Part shown: piece after piece, positions 11,896 to 23,684 of the stretch
Position numbering within the stretch: the stretch's first letter is position 1
How the letters are laid out: every line of letters begins with the position of its first letter
Assembly (NCBI GenBank): GCA_030435675.1
Contig: CM059623.1
Coordinates: forward strand, 1,080,012 to 1,144,011
Direction: 5' to 3'
DNA from: Steinernema hermaphroditum
Taxonomy: Eukaryota > Nematoda > Chromadorea > Rhabditida > Steinernematidae
DNA length: 64,000 nt
Position numbers and translations under genes: made by a program
The notes under the pieces: generated by a model
The model's database searches: none
What the model was told of the DNA's origin: nothing
The model's input: only the letters and a program-made list of their open reading frames with translations

Positions 11896-13524
11896 TAGCA
11901 TCGATCATTCAACAGTGTTCTAACCCCTGAGCATGGTATTCTAACAGATAAGCAAGTGGATGAGAAGGTTTTGATTTTGAGGCTAAGATCTAGGATTGTG
12001 GAAGCGAAGAAACGATTACCACGGAATTAGAGGACTCAGAAATTCAGTTGCCTGGAGTATCTACATACCCTTTAAGCTATAATATCCACAATGAACTTCC
12101 TCAATCCCCTCAACATTCGCCTTCCTAAAATCAGTGAAAGTACATCGATCTATGAACGAGACATGTCGTAACTGTCCAAAGTGCACCATAAAAAATTCAT
12201 AAAGACAAGTACAACATCGGGTGCCAAAAAAGTTATGTCACACAGTTGCACAGCCAAAAACTTTTTGCACCACGATCTCGGAGAACGGAACCCATCGACC
12301 CAACGGCGACCTTCTCACACATCTGTTTCGGATCGCGCCTCGGCGCTTATTAAGGTCATAATCGATTATACAACCAGCTGAGATAGCGCTCAAAGGGTTC
12401 GGAGACGGAATACGACGCGCGCTGAAGCAGGAGGGGACAACGGAGGGGACAACGGTAAAACAAACATTACGAAGAAGATGTCTACCGATCGGTTCGAAGG
12501 GGTGATTTTTTGTCGAGATAAGCACGCCAACGGGACTATTTTGGTTTTTTTGAAGTGGTTTGGGTGAGAGGAGGTATGTGAGGATCCACTTCTCGGCTTG
12601 GTTTAGTCAGGGTATGGTGAGTCTAGAGGTCAACAAAACAAAAATATTCTGAAGATCGGAAGGGTCGAGATTGGATCGGCCACCCTTTGAGCTTGGCTAG
12701 GCCAACATAAAGAAGCCAAGGATAGCATAAAACACAAAATAAGTTGTTAAACTCTAAATCAGAAAAAATGACCGACTGAAAACTTCAAGTTCATTACGAA
12801 AAAACACAAAAAATGAGACGCATAGAAAACAGTCCACACGAGAATTCGTGAAGTGGCGATCCATAAATGGATTGGCTCTCATTATTCCAGTTCACTTCCT
12901 TCCTCCAACGCGCGTCGAACATCAATCGATTAGGCGAAGCGGAGAGGAACGGGTGGGAGAGGGGCGCGGCGCCACGGCACAGGGCGCGCGGGGATTACCA
13001 TGTATTTAGCCTCAACGAACACTTGCGTTACATCACCGGCGCCGTTAGCCACATTGTGGAACGGACACAAAAGTCCGCTTCCTGTTGGCGCACCGCCGAT
13101 CCAGAACGCAAATAGAGTGCAATTAGTGTGGATGCAGAGCGGCGGTGGCAGGCGGTTGCCAGGGGAAATTGGATGCGAGGAAAACCAGAAATCAAAGGGT
13201 GAGGAGTTAAGAGGGTTTGTGAGATGGATCGGTCTTTGGACTGATTAATTGCTCGCGTTAAGAGGGGATTAAGGGTCTCTTTCAGTGAGCACTAAGAAGC
13301 TGCTCATCTCGGAAACTTAGGAAGCGAGGCCATAAGATGAAATCAATCGCAGATTCACGGCTATTCTTAAGCTTATCTCTCTGAAGCCTTACAAATGATA
13401 CAATTCGATAAAATCCAGGGTTGATAATATGTAAGTGTAGCAAATCCACATGGCGTCGATGGAAAGTTATGAGACAGTAGAAGGCAGCCTTCAAAGCGGA
13501 CCGGTCGAAAATGGTCCCAAACCG
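11896..13524. other. non-coding, no gene seen
   Basis: Mostly AT-rich sequence with a GC-rich patch at about 12890-13170. Short open frames overlap the patch but have no domain, start context or splice support. Confidence 0.45.
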
Positions 13525-14185
13525 GTCCTCATCTCATTCCCAGACTATCTACCGTCCAGAGGAAAGAAGGCTTTCGTCTGGAAGCAGTAAAGCTGACTCC
13601 TTTACATTCCGCTGTAGGAGCCGGAGCCGGCTCTCATTCAGGCTTGGCTAAGGTGGCCCCAGTTCGTCTTTTCCATCTTCAACACCGGCTCCTAAAGATG
13701 GAAAAGACACCGACAAAAATCGCGATCTCGCATGGGAAGTCACGCTGAGCGGTGAGTTCATAAAACTACTAGAACCGGTCTGTTACTAGCGCTTCGGTTG
13801 ACTCTGATTTTAATGACCACCTGTCCTTCACAAACACGGTTCCACTATAAATATCAAGTCCTACCGGTCATTAGCCTCAGCGCAGCTTCTACACAACAGT
13901 TAACAGCTCTTTTTTTGTGAGAAGCCTTGATGTGACCTACCTATAAACTAAACCACAGAAAATGGGGTTACTAACCGAATAACAAAGTGTTGCAGAGTCA
14001 AAAAGTCATTCCAAATAGCCCTACTTTTTTGGGACAGACAGGTAAGCTGACATCTTTCAGACAGTGAAGCGAACTAAGCCGGAGTCACCTTAGTCAAGCC
14101 TGAGCGAGAGCCGGCTCCCACTGCTTTCAGACAAATGCGTTGTCTCCTCTGGACTATAGACAGTCTCAGATTGAGATGAGCCGTT
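13525..14185. mobile_element. foldback-type element with imperfect 140-bp inverted arms
   Basis: The left arm (about 13527-13667) and right arm (about 14070-14181) are inverted copies. They share the ordered blocks TCATCTCA, GTCCAGAGGA, GAGCCGGCTCTC, CAGGCTTG and AAGGTG (the left arm lists them forward, the right arm reversed and complemented). The interior of about 400 bp has no coding capacity. This fits a non-autonomous foldback or MITE-like element; target-site duplications are not clear. Confidence 0.65.
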
Positions 14186-14874
14186 TGCGAAGACTGCCTC
14201 CCGGAACTGGACTGTCTACTTGTCGAAAGGAGACAAGTGTCCCATAAATCTCCCTCTATGACTACTTTCCGCAGAGACTCTAAGTAATTGCCTACAAATC
14301 CTCCGACCGAGGGATCAGAAAGTGTTTTTGAGATTCTGCAGACGATCGCTAGTCACTAAAACCTTTCAGTGCCAACGCTTCTTATTCACTTGAGCTCTCC
14401 GAAGGAACGCTCCAGGACCGACGAAAAGCTCTTTAGGGGAGTGCAAATTGTTTTCGCGCGAGCACAATGGTTGTTTACGCGTGGACACATTCAATAAATG
14501 GATGGGAATATGGGACACGGCTGTAATACGGAAGAACACTCCAAAAAATGAAACGAAGGTCAAATTCCCGACCGATTTGTCATTTGGCGGCAAAACATCT
14601 GCTCCTACCCACTCGACGTGAATCACTTAAGAGCCGTGACTCACCACCATTTGCTCAGCTGTTCCTTTCGTTTTTAAGAGTTTCCTAACCACTCATTCTC
14701 AGGTGGACGCCTTAAATCTGACGGAGTTTCATGGAAAAATTCAAAATATGGGGAATTTAAAACGAGAGACCAATGTCACGTTTTCCAAAAATTAGAATAT
14801 AGACAACAAATAAACATACAAGTCTAATAAGGGTTCATAAAGGAAAGTCCAAAACGTAAACCCTCGAAGTGTGC

Positions 14875-14925
14875 TAGGGATGCACCCGGTTCCGGTTCCG
14901 TTTTTTTTCGTCCGGTGCATCCCTG
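14875..14925. mobile_element. 51-bp hAT-like MITE remnant
   Basis: Starts TAGGGATGCACCC and ends GGTGCATCCCTG, so the termini are inverted copies. It is flanked by near-identical 8-bp direct repeats, AAGTGTGC (14867-14874) and GAGTGTGC (14926-14933). An 8-bp target duplication with a TAGGGATG terminus is typical of hAT transposons. Related copies lie at 23685-23942 and near 56428. Confidence 0.7.
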
Positions 14926-14933
14926 GAGTGTGC

Positions 14934-17900
14934 AATTTTAGGCAAGATCAGTAGTGTATATCATTACCAGTGATGGTAAAAACTATCACTTTGGCGTACT
15001 TGCCATTAGGAAACAGCTTAGATAGTCTCGGTCTCGAGACTTTAATGTTTCGCCCCACATCCAGGATTCCATTTCATACCATTTCAAAGTACGGTAATTA
15101 CGGTAAAGATGCAAGGAAGAAAGTCCGCTCTCAATTTCTCGGGAAGGGGGTTATACCCGTGAACTTTCGAAGACTTGAAAGTCTCGATCTTGTCTCAGCG
15201 ACACTTTTGATCTTGGGTTTTCAAAGTCTCGGTTTGCAAGACTCTCACTCGGATATATTTGCACTTTCGAGATAATTGGGATCACTTTTGGGATCTGGGT
15301 ACTCTTATCAAAAATTCTTTTTTGGGCAATGCTAATTGCGTGGTCTTTTAGTCCACCAACTCAAGTCATACGTCTAACATTGAACGGTTTGCCTTAATCG
15401 GAATCGTGACGGGTGGTCGCTATTACTGACATAAATGAGTGATAAAAAGATCTTCTTGAATACACTCAATAGCGAAGATTTTGTTGCTGATACATAGTCA
15501 TACTTAGAATAGAGTCAGCAAGAAAAGCTACCGACTGAACTTATTGTATTAGTTACAATTAGAGCATTAGTATGATGCGGTCCTCGACATCCTCCTGAAA
15601 GGCGACCAGCTTCTGGCAAACAACAGTCATATTTACCTCGTAAAAGGTGGTGTTTTTGGTCTTTTGCCAGTAATTATAATGTTTGTTCTTGAAGATGTAA
15701 ATCGCAGAATGACCTCAGGAAATTATCAAAAATGGTTTGTTTAAAAATGATTTTGGAGGGGGAAAGTGTTTATATCAGTCAGTTATGTTTACATCGAGTC
15801 GAGGCGAACATGTGCGTGTTTGACGTAAATCGTAAAATTTTTACGCTTTACACTTAAAAATGGAATAGAGTGTTTCTTTTCCCCCCGGAATGCAATCGAA
15901 ACGTCCAAAGTCTTTAAGCCAGAAGCTTCAGCGCACATGTTTTACGTAAGAGGGGTAACTTTTTCAGGGATAACCTACATGATCTGCCTGCTGCAGATAG
16001 CGGTCTTGCACCGGATCAGGAAGCACGATACAGCGAAGGGAGTGGGTGTGAATACCACTTAAGATTATTCATCCTCCACTTTGATCACATGCAAATGCAT
16101 TTAAACACGGCACTTAAGAAACTTCGAGAACTTTACGGGAAACTTCCGGCAAACAACGGTTATATTTAGCTCGTAAAAGGTGTCATTTTTGGCGAATCAT
16201 TTGCAAAATATGCTTGTAGATCAATCATCCATGTAATGGGCGATTCGGCCTTGAAGTTCCCTAGGACTCCAAGCTCAGTATAGGATGAGAAAAGGATGTA
16301 TTTCGTGTGCTAACGAGTTCACTATGAAAAATGAAGTTGAACGTACTTTCACAATGCCGTATACTTTAGACAAGTCTTGGTAAATCGGACTCTGATGAAG
16401 ATGAAAAATGAAGATCGAACTCTGAAGAAGAAATACCGATTAAATCGTGATCTCTTCCGTGTGGCACTGACAAGTCTTGGCATAATATGAAATAGACAAG
16501 TACCCCCAATAAGAACATCCTCTAGTGTAAGGAACACTTTGTCGGGTGACTGACATGATCGTCATCCCAAAATCGACTCTGGCGTGGGTGATTTTTTTAC
16601 TGATTTTAAGTGAGTCCTGTAGTTGGCAGCTTTGTATATGGTGCAGAAATTACTTGTTTCTTTTTCGATTTTTGAAATGTACTATTTCGACCGAGTGATT
16701 ATCTCATAACCCCCGTTTGAAGTGGCAATTCTTTCTCATAACCTCCTTGTCACACAATTGATTTTCTCAAAACTTAAGTAAGTTCCTTAAATACCTTCCA
16801 AATCGTCACTGGCGATTGCATGGAATGAAATCCAAGCTTGGGTAAGGATTATGGCTATGGCTTAGGTTACGCCTTATTGATTTTTAGCGAGCCTTATAGT
16901 CTTGGCTGTTTTTTACGTGGTGCAGAAATTAGGTGCCCTTTTTTTGATTTTTGAAGTACAGCATAATGACCGAGTGATTCTCTCATAAAGTGACGATTCC
17001 GTCTCTTGCCATCCTGGAGCAATTCAGATTATTTGGGCAATAGCACAAAAGTGCTCTAACCTTGTGCAAGGCTAAGATAGTGGATAGTGGAACGACCATT
17101 GAAAGCCAGTTTCTTTCTCTTGCATATGAATAGGATAGCAGCCAGAACGTTCATTAAAGAAAATTAAATGACACGAGTATAAGAATGACTCTGGTTCTCA
17201 CAGAATAAAGTTTTGTTTTTGACTTTGCCCCGGTGTTAAGTACTCGAACCAAGAGCAAAATGGGCAATTACACCCGAAAGTTCCGAACCTTTTCGTTAAT
17301 TGGTCGACTTTTTAGATTTTTGATGATGCCGTGACAGAACCAGTCTACTCGAAGACTTCGAAATTGGACCTCGAAAGTGGGTTTGACAGCGAAAAATGCA
17401 TGTTTAAGGATCCAAACGGAACACAGCTCTAAATATGAGTATCGTTTTGACTTATTTAGAGAGTTAAGGGTAACAAATGAAAGGGTCTATGAATCAAGAC
17501 TTGACACAGAGAGCGATTTTTCATTTCCTCGACCATCAGCAATTTCGAAGTTAAACTCGAAATTCGACGCGACCACATAAAGGCCGCAACAAACGCGTCC
17601 TCTTACATTTCAAATGACCACCCGACGGTGCCGCTCCGTCCGGCGGCAACTGACGCGCCGCGAAAAGACGAAGCCGATGTTGTTTGGAGGGTCATTCGGG
17701 TTGGCCGAAGAGCCAATTAATACGTTAATATGTTCGAGCTGGGAAGCGCCAAGACGAATGGTTCTTTGTGGGTGTAACGCGGCGGTCGGATTTCGCTTTT
17801 TGGCGGACGCCGCGATTGATGATCTCTTAGTGCGGAAGGCAGCGATTGAAGGGGCTTTGATGAATGGACCCTCTGGCTATCGGCCGAGGACGGAAGCTTG

Positions 17901-18477
17901 TAACTAATGAGTGCCGAAATAATGGTCCTCTTGTTGCAGAGGATAACGCACCTGCGGCATGACTAACAGATGCGAGTGAATGAGGTGCATGGGTACGTTA
18001 TTTACCTGACGGGTGGTCTAACGTGTGTTGACGTTCGAGGTCATTCTGAGAGGAACGAAAGCCTCTTTAGGGAATGTGCAAAAACTGGTTCACGCTGTGG
18101 TGATGTGGTGATGGGAAAGATAAGATTCAAGCCACTACAATCTGGAGAATAATGATAGATTTTTGAAAAATTTTCCTAACAGCGTGTGCGAAATCCATAG
18201 TCATGTCAGAGTTGTCCGGGTACCCGAAAATCCTGGTGTATCCTTCAGTTTAAGACTGTCTAAACCGTCGGTACGGTAAGCCACAACCTGTCCTTATTGC
18301 AGATCACTACAAGACATATTCAAATTCTGGAAATTTTCTTTTCTTCTTCACATCATAAGGGATACAAAATTTTTGCTGCGAAGGGGTTCAAATCAAACCC
18401 AAGTGGACGCCCGGAAGTCTAACGGGATGCTACTGTTACATTTTTTGAGTATTGGAAATAAAGCACAAAGTATTAAT
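14934..18477. other. gene-free stretch with degenerate duplications
   Basis: No gene supported. Local direct duplications include 15600-15670 with 16145-16200 (both contain ACCTCGTAAAAGG-like sequence) and 16570-16760 with 16850-17020 (both contain GGTGCAGAAATTA and ACCGAGTGATT). A GC-rich patch at 17590-17910 has a 97-codon frame without recognisable features. ATTTTTG starts to appear here on the + strand at 16185, 16668, 16947, 17316, 18159 and 18369. Confidence 0.5.
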
Positions 18478-18635
18478 TTAGATCTTCCGGTTGCTGTTCA
18501 CGATTCATCTCAAATTTCTTGTCAACTGAGGGTCTCACGTACCTGTTCTCTACATGGGCCAGCCGTAGAGAACGGTTATAGTTTTGGGCACCTAATCAGA
18601 AGCAAGGGTTTCAATGAAATACTTCAGTATACGGA
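18478..18635. repeat. repeat copy shared with 23288-23440
   Basis: About 155 bp containing GTTCACGATTC, TCAAATTTCTTGTCAAC, GAGGGTCTCAC and GTTTCAATGAA-type blocks reappear in the same order and orientation at 23288-23440, on the other side of the esterase gene. The two copies are about 4.8 kb apart and moderately diverged. Confidence 0.75.
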
Positions 18636-18950
18636 TAACAGTGCTTAACACTACTCAACAATGGACTTCGCCTGGTTGTGGACATGGTCGAAGAAAAATG
18701 AAGCGAAACGCTTGACTAAACGGAGGCCAATCGTTCCGAGACCGGTCGGATGACCCAGAAAAAGATGGCGATGATATACGAAGGATGCAAGCATGGGAAA
18801 ACCAACGAGAGAAGAACGACGATGCACCAAAGGTTGAACATAATCGGATCCACTTGATGTAAATCAATGATGAGGAATAAATATTAAATGTTAAATGATT
18901 TCATCCTGGGAGTAACACTTGTGAAAATAAAAGAGATTTACGGAGTTATG

Positions 18951-19218
18951 TTTTGAAACGAAACAGATTAAAGAAGAGCGTTTGATGTTTCAAAAATGAA
19001 ACAGAGTTTTTGGCATTCTTTCCACCCGCAGGTCCATCGTGTCTCAATCCGAAAGGCCGTTAGGCTTTATGGTGTGTTTACCGCCGGTAGACTACTGGTG
19101 TCTTGCCGACTGCAGGGTTACGATGCTGTCAGCTTAGCACCAAAAAAGATGCGAATTCGCGCACAGCCACGCTTATGATCTCATAAACACACTTGTATTT
19201 TGAAACGAAACAGATTAA
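18951..19218. mobile_element. SINE-like insertion flanked by 21-bp direct repeats
   Basis: An exact 21-base direct repeat beginning TTTTGAAACG occupies 18951-18971 and 19198-19218 and brackets about 226 bp. The insert ends with a GAATTCGCGCACAGCC block that is also the 3' end of the SINE-like copies at 37177-37490 and 51115-51490. Long target duplications of this kind are the mark of LINE-mediated retroposition. The right-hand repeat lies only about 14 bp beyond the esterase stop codon, so the insertion sits in or next to that gene's 3' UTR. Confidence 0.65.
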
Positions 19219-19231
19219 CAGAACGTGTTTA

Positions 19232-21804
19232 TTATACATAATGTTCGATGCAGAATGTATGTCTTCGGTGGCAGACGCTTCTAACGGCGGCAACTGCTAG
19301 AAGTACACACAGAGCGATCGAGAATGTCAGGCAGGGAATCCACACGAGAAGATTTCCTGCAAACACACTGTTTGTACCAACCTCCGTTTCCCTGTTTTCT
19401 CTAAATTTCTAGTGAAAGAATTCTGCTGACACACTTACCCTTTGAGTCCATTCCAGAAGTTCACAGCTTCGAAGTGGAACCCTTCGGTCACTTTCGCGGC
19501 CATTTCGCCATCTGAATCAAAGTTGATGGCTAGGTAATTGCCTCTCCCAGGATAGAACGGCTCAAAGCCGAATCCTGGATTGCCAGTGTTGATGAAATTC
19601 ACGAAAAGCTGACTCCACTGCTTCTGGATTTGGACGTCTTTAGGCGTGAACGCTCCTCGATAAATTCCCAGGAGATAAGCCTAAAGCAGACATGATACTT
19701 CCGTTCTAGAGGTGCAGGTATGTGACCAGTTCTTGGCCATGAAATGGCCGTCTATGTTTGGGAATCGAGTAGTTCGGCTTGACGTAGTGGGCACGCCCGA
19801 TGTCTGAGTACTCGAACTGGTAAAGGTAGGTCGGAGCGCCTGTTTCGAAGCTCGACTTGGCGACATTGTAGGCGGAGGTGAAGAAGAAGAAGTCGTTGAA
19901 GATCTCCTCAGCAGAGACAGCTGAAGATTTAGTCGTGAAACGGCATTTGATCAGCGCTTACGATCACTGTAACGATCCATACACTGTTTAGCTCCTTCTT
20001 CTATGTTTACGGCTTTTGCTAGGCCTACAGTTGAGCGACAGAAAGCCAAAAGTTTGTCCACATGAATAGATCCATCGGCGACGGCCCCGAAAGTGACACC
20101 GTTTAACTCTTTCTTTGTCGTTCCAGTGAGGATCGGAAGAGGGCGCTTCTTCTTGATAAGATCAGCCATTGGATAAGGAAAGATCTAGAGGTACTTAATG
20201 TATGGGGAACGTTGGTCTGTTTGTGTGTTTTTCCGTGGACACGATAGAGGCGCATTCGAGGAGCGGGCGCTTTCAGACATCAGACAAAATGGGGACTGAG
20301 ACCGGCTTCGAACCGGCCCCGAGCGGTTTACAAATCAGTCACGTTCGCAATGAGCCACTCAGACACTCTCAACAGACCCGTTCATTGCCACTATGCCTTT
20401 GAGACCGATAGACAATTCTACCGGGTTAGACCGGAATAAAAACGATTCCATGAGCGCCAGTTTTTTTGCCCACAGGGATACATGGCTTTTAGTACCTAAG
20501 ATAAAAGCAGAATGCATACCGGATCAGGGCCTCCTTGATCCAGCGCTTCCTTGGTGAACTCAAGTCCAGTTGCTTCGACCACTCTCTGCAGATCCAAAAG
20601 TTCTTCAACGGGCAAGGCTCTCAAGCATTTGAGCACATCTTCAACCGAATCCGCCCTCGAATAGTCCGTCTTCTCTGTGGCGCATCCAGCCAGTTCTGCT
20701 ATTTTTCGGCTGGCTTTCGTGTTCTGGTCTGAAAAGGTATGAAAAGAGTTCTTTTTAATTAGATCGAACACTATCAGGTCCACCTTTTACGAGTTCCTGT
20801 TCCACGTCCGGTCCTGCCATGACGATCACTTGACTTATCAAATCGGAGGTCTGTGGCGAGAGATACAAAGCGTAGGCGTTGTCCCCTCCACTGCTGTGAC
20901 CCATCAAAGTGATTTTATTTGGGTCTCCCCCAAAACTACTAATCTCCTTTTTGATGAACTTTAGAGCTGTCAGTTGATCTAAAACATAATCGATTTATCC
21001 ATCTTTGTTTTGGTCCATGCCATGTAGAGCGAGATTTTGCACTGTCGACAAAAGTTCTATCTCTGGAGCGAGGTTGACAAGTCCCAGGAATCCCAATCTA
21101 TAGGCGAAGTTCACAAAGACGATGTTTCTCTCTTCGGAAGCGAAATTTTCGATCTGGAAGGAGGTTAAGAAGGCAAGACTTGTCCAATGGACCTACCAAT
21201 GTTTCAGCTTTGAAAAAACTCGGACCTTCGGATCGCCAGGCCCCGCCGTGGATAAAGAAGACAACCGAGCAGTTTCCCTCTTTTAGGCACTTTTCTGACG
21301 AGAAAATGTTGAGGTAAAGGCAGTCTTCGGATAGTTGATCATAAGGAACATGGGCAGGACTCGCACTTAACGGTCATCTTTGATCTATTTGAATTAAAGG
21401 ATCTAACCTGGTGTTCCACATGCAGTCCTTGCGGTAGGCTTTGGTTTCCAGGACTCCATCCCAGTGGTTTTTCGGCTGCGGAGCCATGAAGCGAAGGCCG
21501 CCGATTGGCGGCTCAGCGTAGGGGATTCCTTGGAAGGCATATCCAGTCACGTTTGGTGCGCTCAGAATACGTCCGTGAACGGCGCCTAGGCTGGAATAAG
21601 TCGCCTTTCCAACTTGGACCTTTATTGCCTCGACCCATTCATCTATCAGGAAAGTACCCCTTTGTTTAGGGCCTTCTGAGGACTTCCAGATGACCTACAT
21701 CTATATCCTCTCCCCTCAGCCTACCTCAACTGTCGAATCAATAAATCATCCTCTACACAGAAAACAGCTACAATCGATGACAGCAATGCAACAACGCTTA
21801 ACAT
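19232..21804 (-). CDS. carboxylesterase type B, secreted or surface-anchored
   Basis: Serine hydrolase of the alpha/beta family. Exons in + coordinates, 5' to 3': 21725-21804, 21408-21659, 21197-21365, 21021-21153, 20784-20978, 20520-20728, 19962-20184, 19727-19920, 19439-19680, 19232-19391; 618 aa. Residues 1-17 (MLSVVALLSSIVAVFC...) form a signal peptide. Landmarks: GIPYAEPPIGGLRF, SEDCLYLN (123-130), oxyanion HGGAW (150-154), nucleophile Ser240 in GHSSG, Glu372 in GTTKKE, His481 in HGQEL, so the triad is complete. A hydrophobic segment at about 579-602 followed by Arg, His and Cys residues predicts a type I membrane anchor. Two junctions need care: intron 1 requires a weak AAACAAAG acceptor (a TCCTCAG site is out of frame), and intron 4 (20979-21020) appears to use a GC donor. 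Intron 6 (335 bp) carries a SINE-like insert; the other introns are about 42-65 bp. The substrate is unknown. AATAAA overlaps the TAA stop. Confidence 0.92.
20211..20500. mobile_element. SINE-like insertion inside esterase intron 6
   Basis: Begins GTTGGTCTGT and ends TTTTAGTACCT, as does the copy at 51115-51490. Read on the - strand it contains GGCTCATTGCGAACG followed by a Pol III B-box-like GGTTCGAAGCC about 45 bases later, suggesting tRNA ancestry. It explains why this intron is about 335 bp when its neighbours are 42-65 bp. Confidence 0.6.
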
Positions 21805-22420
21805 CGTCGACTTCTCCCCGACCCATGTTCGCCCCTGATTTAAACGGCGCCTCCCGTTCCGCCCATCCCGCGGACAACAGCCGGTTTTCTGCTGTGTTCT
21901 GCACTCATAATTCGATCTGAACAAAGTTGATGTTTGTTTTCAACGTGCACAAAATCGGAATGGCGAGTATTAATATGCAAAATTGAGTGTAAGAGGATCA
22001 CAGTACGAAAAGGTTCACGAAAACTGAAGGTTCTCTGAATTTTGCCGTTATTTCGGGACGACACTTCAGGAATGTTCTTTCGTCACAGACGTCTGTATCA
22101 TGGCTAGAAATGTCATGTATTGCTTTGGCATTTAGTTTTTACAATGGAGTTGTCTGAGGGAAACAGATTCGGAACTATTCGATTCATTGATAGCTATCAG
22201 AGATTGCATCGACATGAAGCTATTAAATATGCATCAATTACGGTAAACATTGAGTCGGTCGAGGTGAAAGCGATCTGAATCCCCTCGATTACGTCTTGGA
22301 AGAAACGGCTTGCCGAAAGCGCCACGAAAGTGTTGACTCGCTCAAATGTGCTTGGGAAGAAATATCTACTACGACCCTGCGTCCATTGTTGGAAATTTCA
22401 AGAAACGTTTGGATGCCTGT
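21805..22420. other. esterase 5' flank, no other gene seen
   Basis: On the - strand an AAATCAG acceptor-like site lies about 35 bases upstream of the chosen esterase start. An ATG just after it opens a short out-of-frame reading frame that overlaps the signal-peptide exon, a possible upstream ORF. The remainder has no recognisable feature. Confidence 0.4.
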
Positions 22421-23287
22421 ATTTTTGCGCAAAGTGGAAACTTGAAACTTCAAACTGGATTTGTGACACCCTGTATGAAATTTCATGCGCTTCCTTGCGG
22501 TAGCAATAAAATTTCGTTTGTTGAATTGTTCGTGACGTTATAGACGTTTTATATTGTGACAGTAGTTCTGTGTCACCTTGTATATCACTGGAGGTATTCA
22601 CCATTTAAATACACAGCTTCAGAGCTTTTCCTGGGATAGAAGCCTGATATCTCCACCGTAGAACACTAAATGTTTCGGGCCAAAAATTTCATTTTTGTTA
22701 TAACATCCTACGAGTTTTGTACAGTTTTTCTTGGCAGCGTGGTAATTCTGCCAGTAAACTTATAATGTTTGCGGTCACGATGGAGTTCGTATGTTTTCTT
22801 TGCTTATAAGCCGTCATGGACGGCGCAGTTTCGTTGATTCAAGAAGATAAACAGCGCAGAGGAACGTTCAATTTTTGTATCATTAGCCATCACACAGTGT
22901 TTGTTCCTGTGGCTATGCTGTGCTCTGAATTCTCAATTATTTTCGCTGTTCCATAGACAATTCGACTTTGAGCATCGTTAGAACTTATTAAACATCAACC
23001 AAGTACTGGAATCGCCTCTTATCGACATGATTTTTGAGGGTTTTTGATTTCAAATTTTGACATCACACTGATAAAGCTGTTTTATTTTCGGTTCATCAAG
23101 AAGATTATAACAGATTGATATCCAGCACGTAGGTGGTCGGTCTTGTGAAACGGTTCCATTTTTGAACATGGAAAAAATAATGCCTACACAGAGCATTGAT
23201 GCCAAATAATGGAACTCACATATACGGCCTCTACATGGGACATTGAAAACCATTTTGGCTTACAGTTACATTTTTGAATATTGTCCT

Positions 23288-23440
23288 ATATGTTCAGGTT
23301 TGCGGTTCACGATTCCTGTCAAATTTCTTGTCAACCGAGGGTCTCACATATCTGGTCTGAACATTGGCCATCTGTAGAAAATGGTGACAGCTTTGAACCG
23401 CATCGGAAGTAAGGATTTCAATGAAAAACTTAAGTATATG
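23288..23440. repeat. repeat copy shared with 18478-18635
   Basis: Second copy of the block described at 18478-18635, same orientation. The first copy has CAACTGAGGGTCTCACG where this one has CAACCGAGGGTCTCACA. Confidence 0.75.
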
Positions 23441-23684
23441 GAGAGAGAGAGTTGTATTCTAATATTTTTGAAGTTTTATCCTGCCTTTCATCATTAGTAT
23501 ATATCCTGCGGCTGTGCTGTACACTGATAAACTATCTAAGAGTGTATATTTCTAGTGTTTCTGTCGATGATCAACTTGTAATGTATGCAATCGCAATAGG
23601 GTTCTTTTTTTGAGCTTCAAAGAGGGTGTCGTACACGGCGCAGTTCCGTCGATCCAGAAAGATAAACTCTGTTTTCAAACTTCC

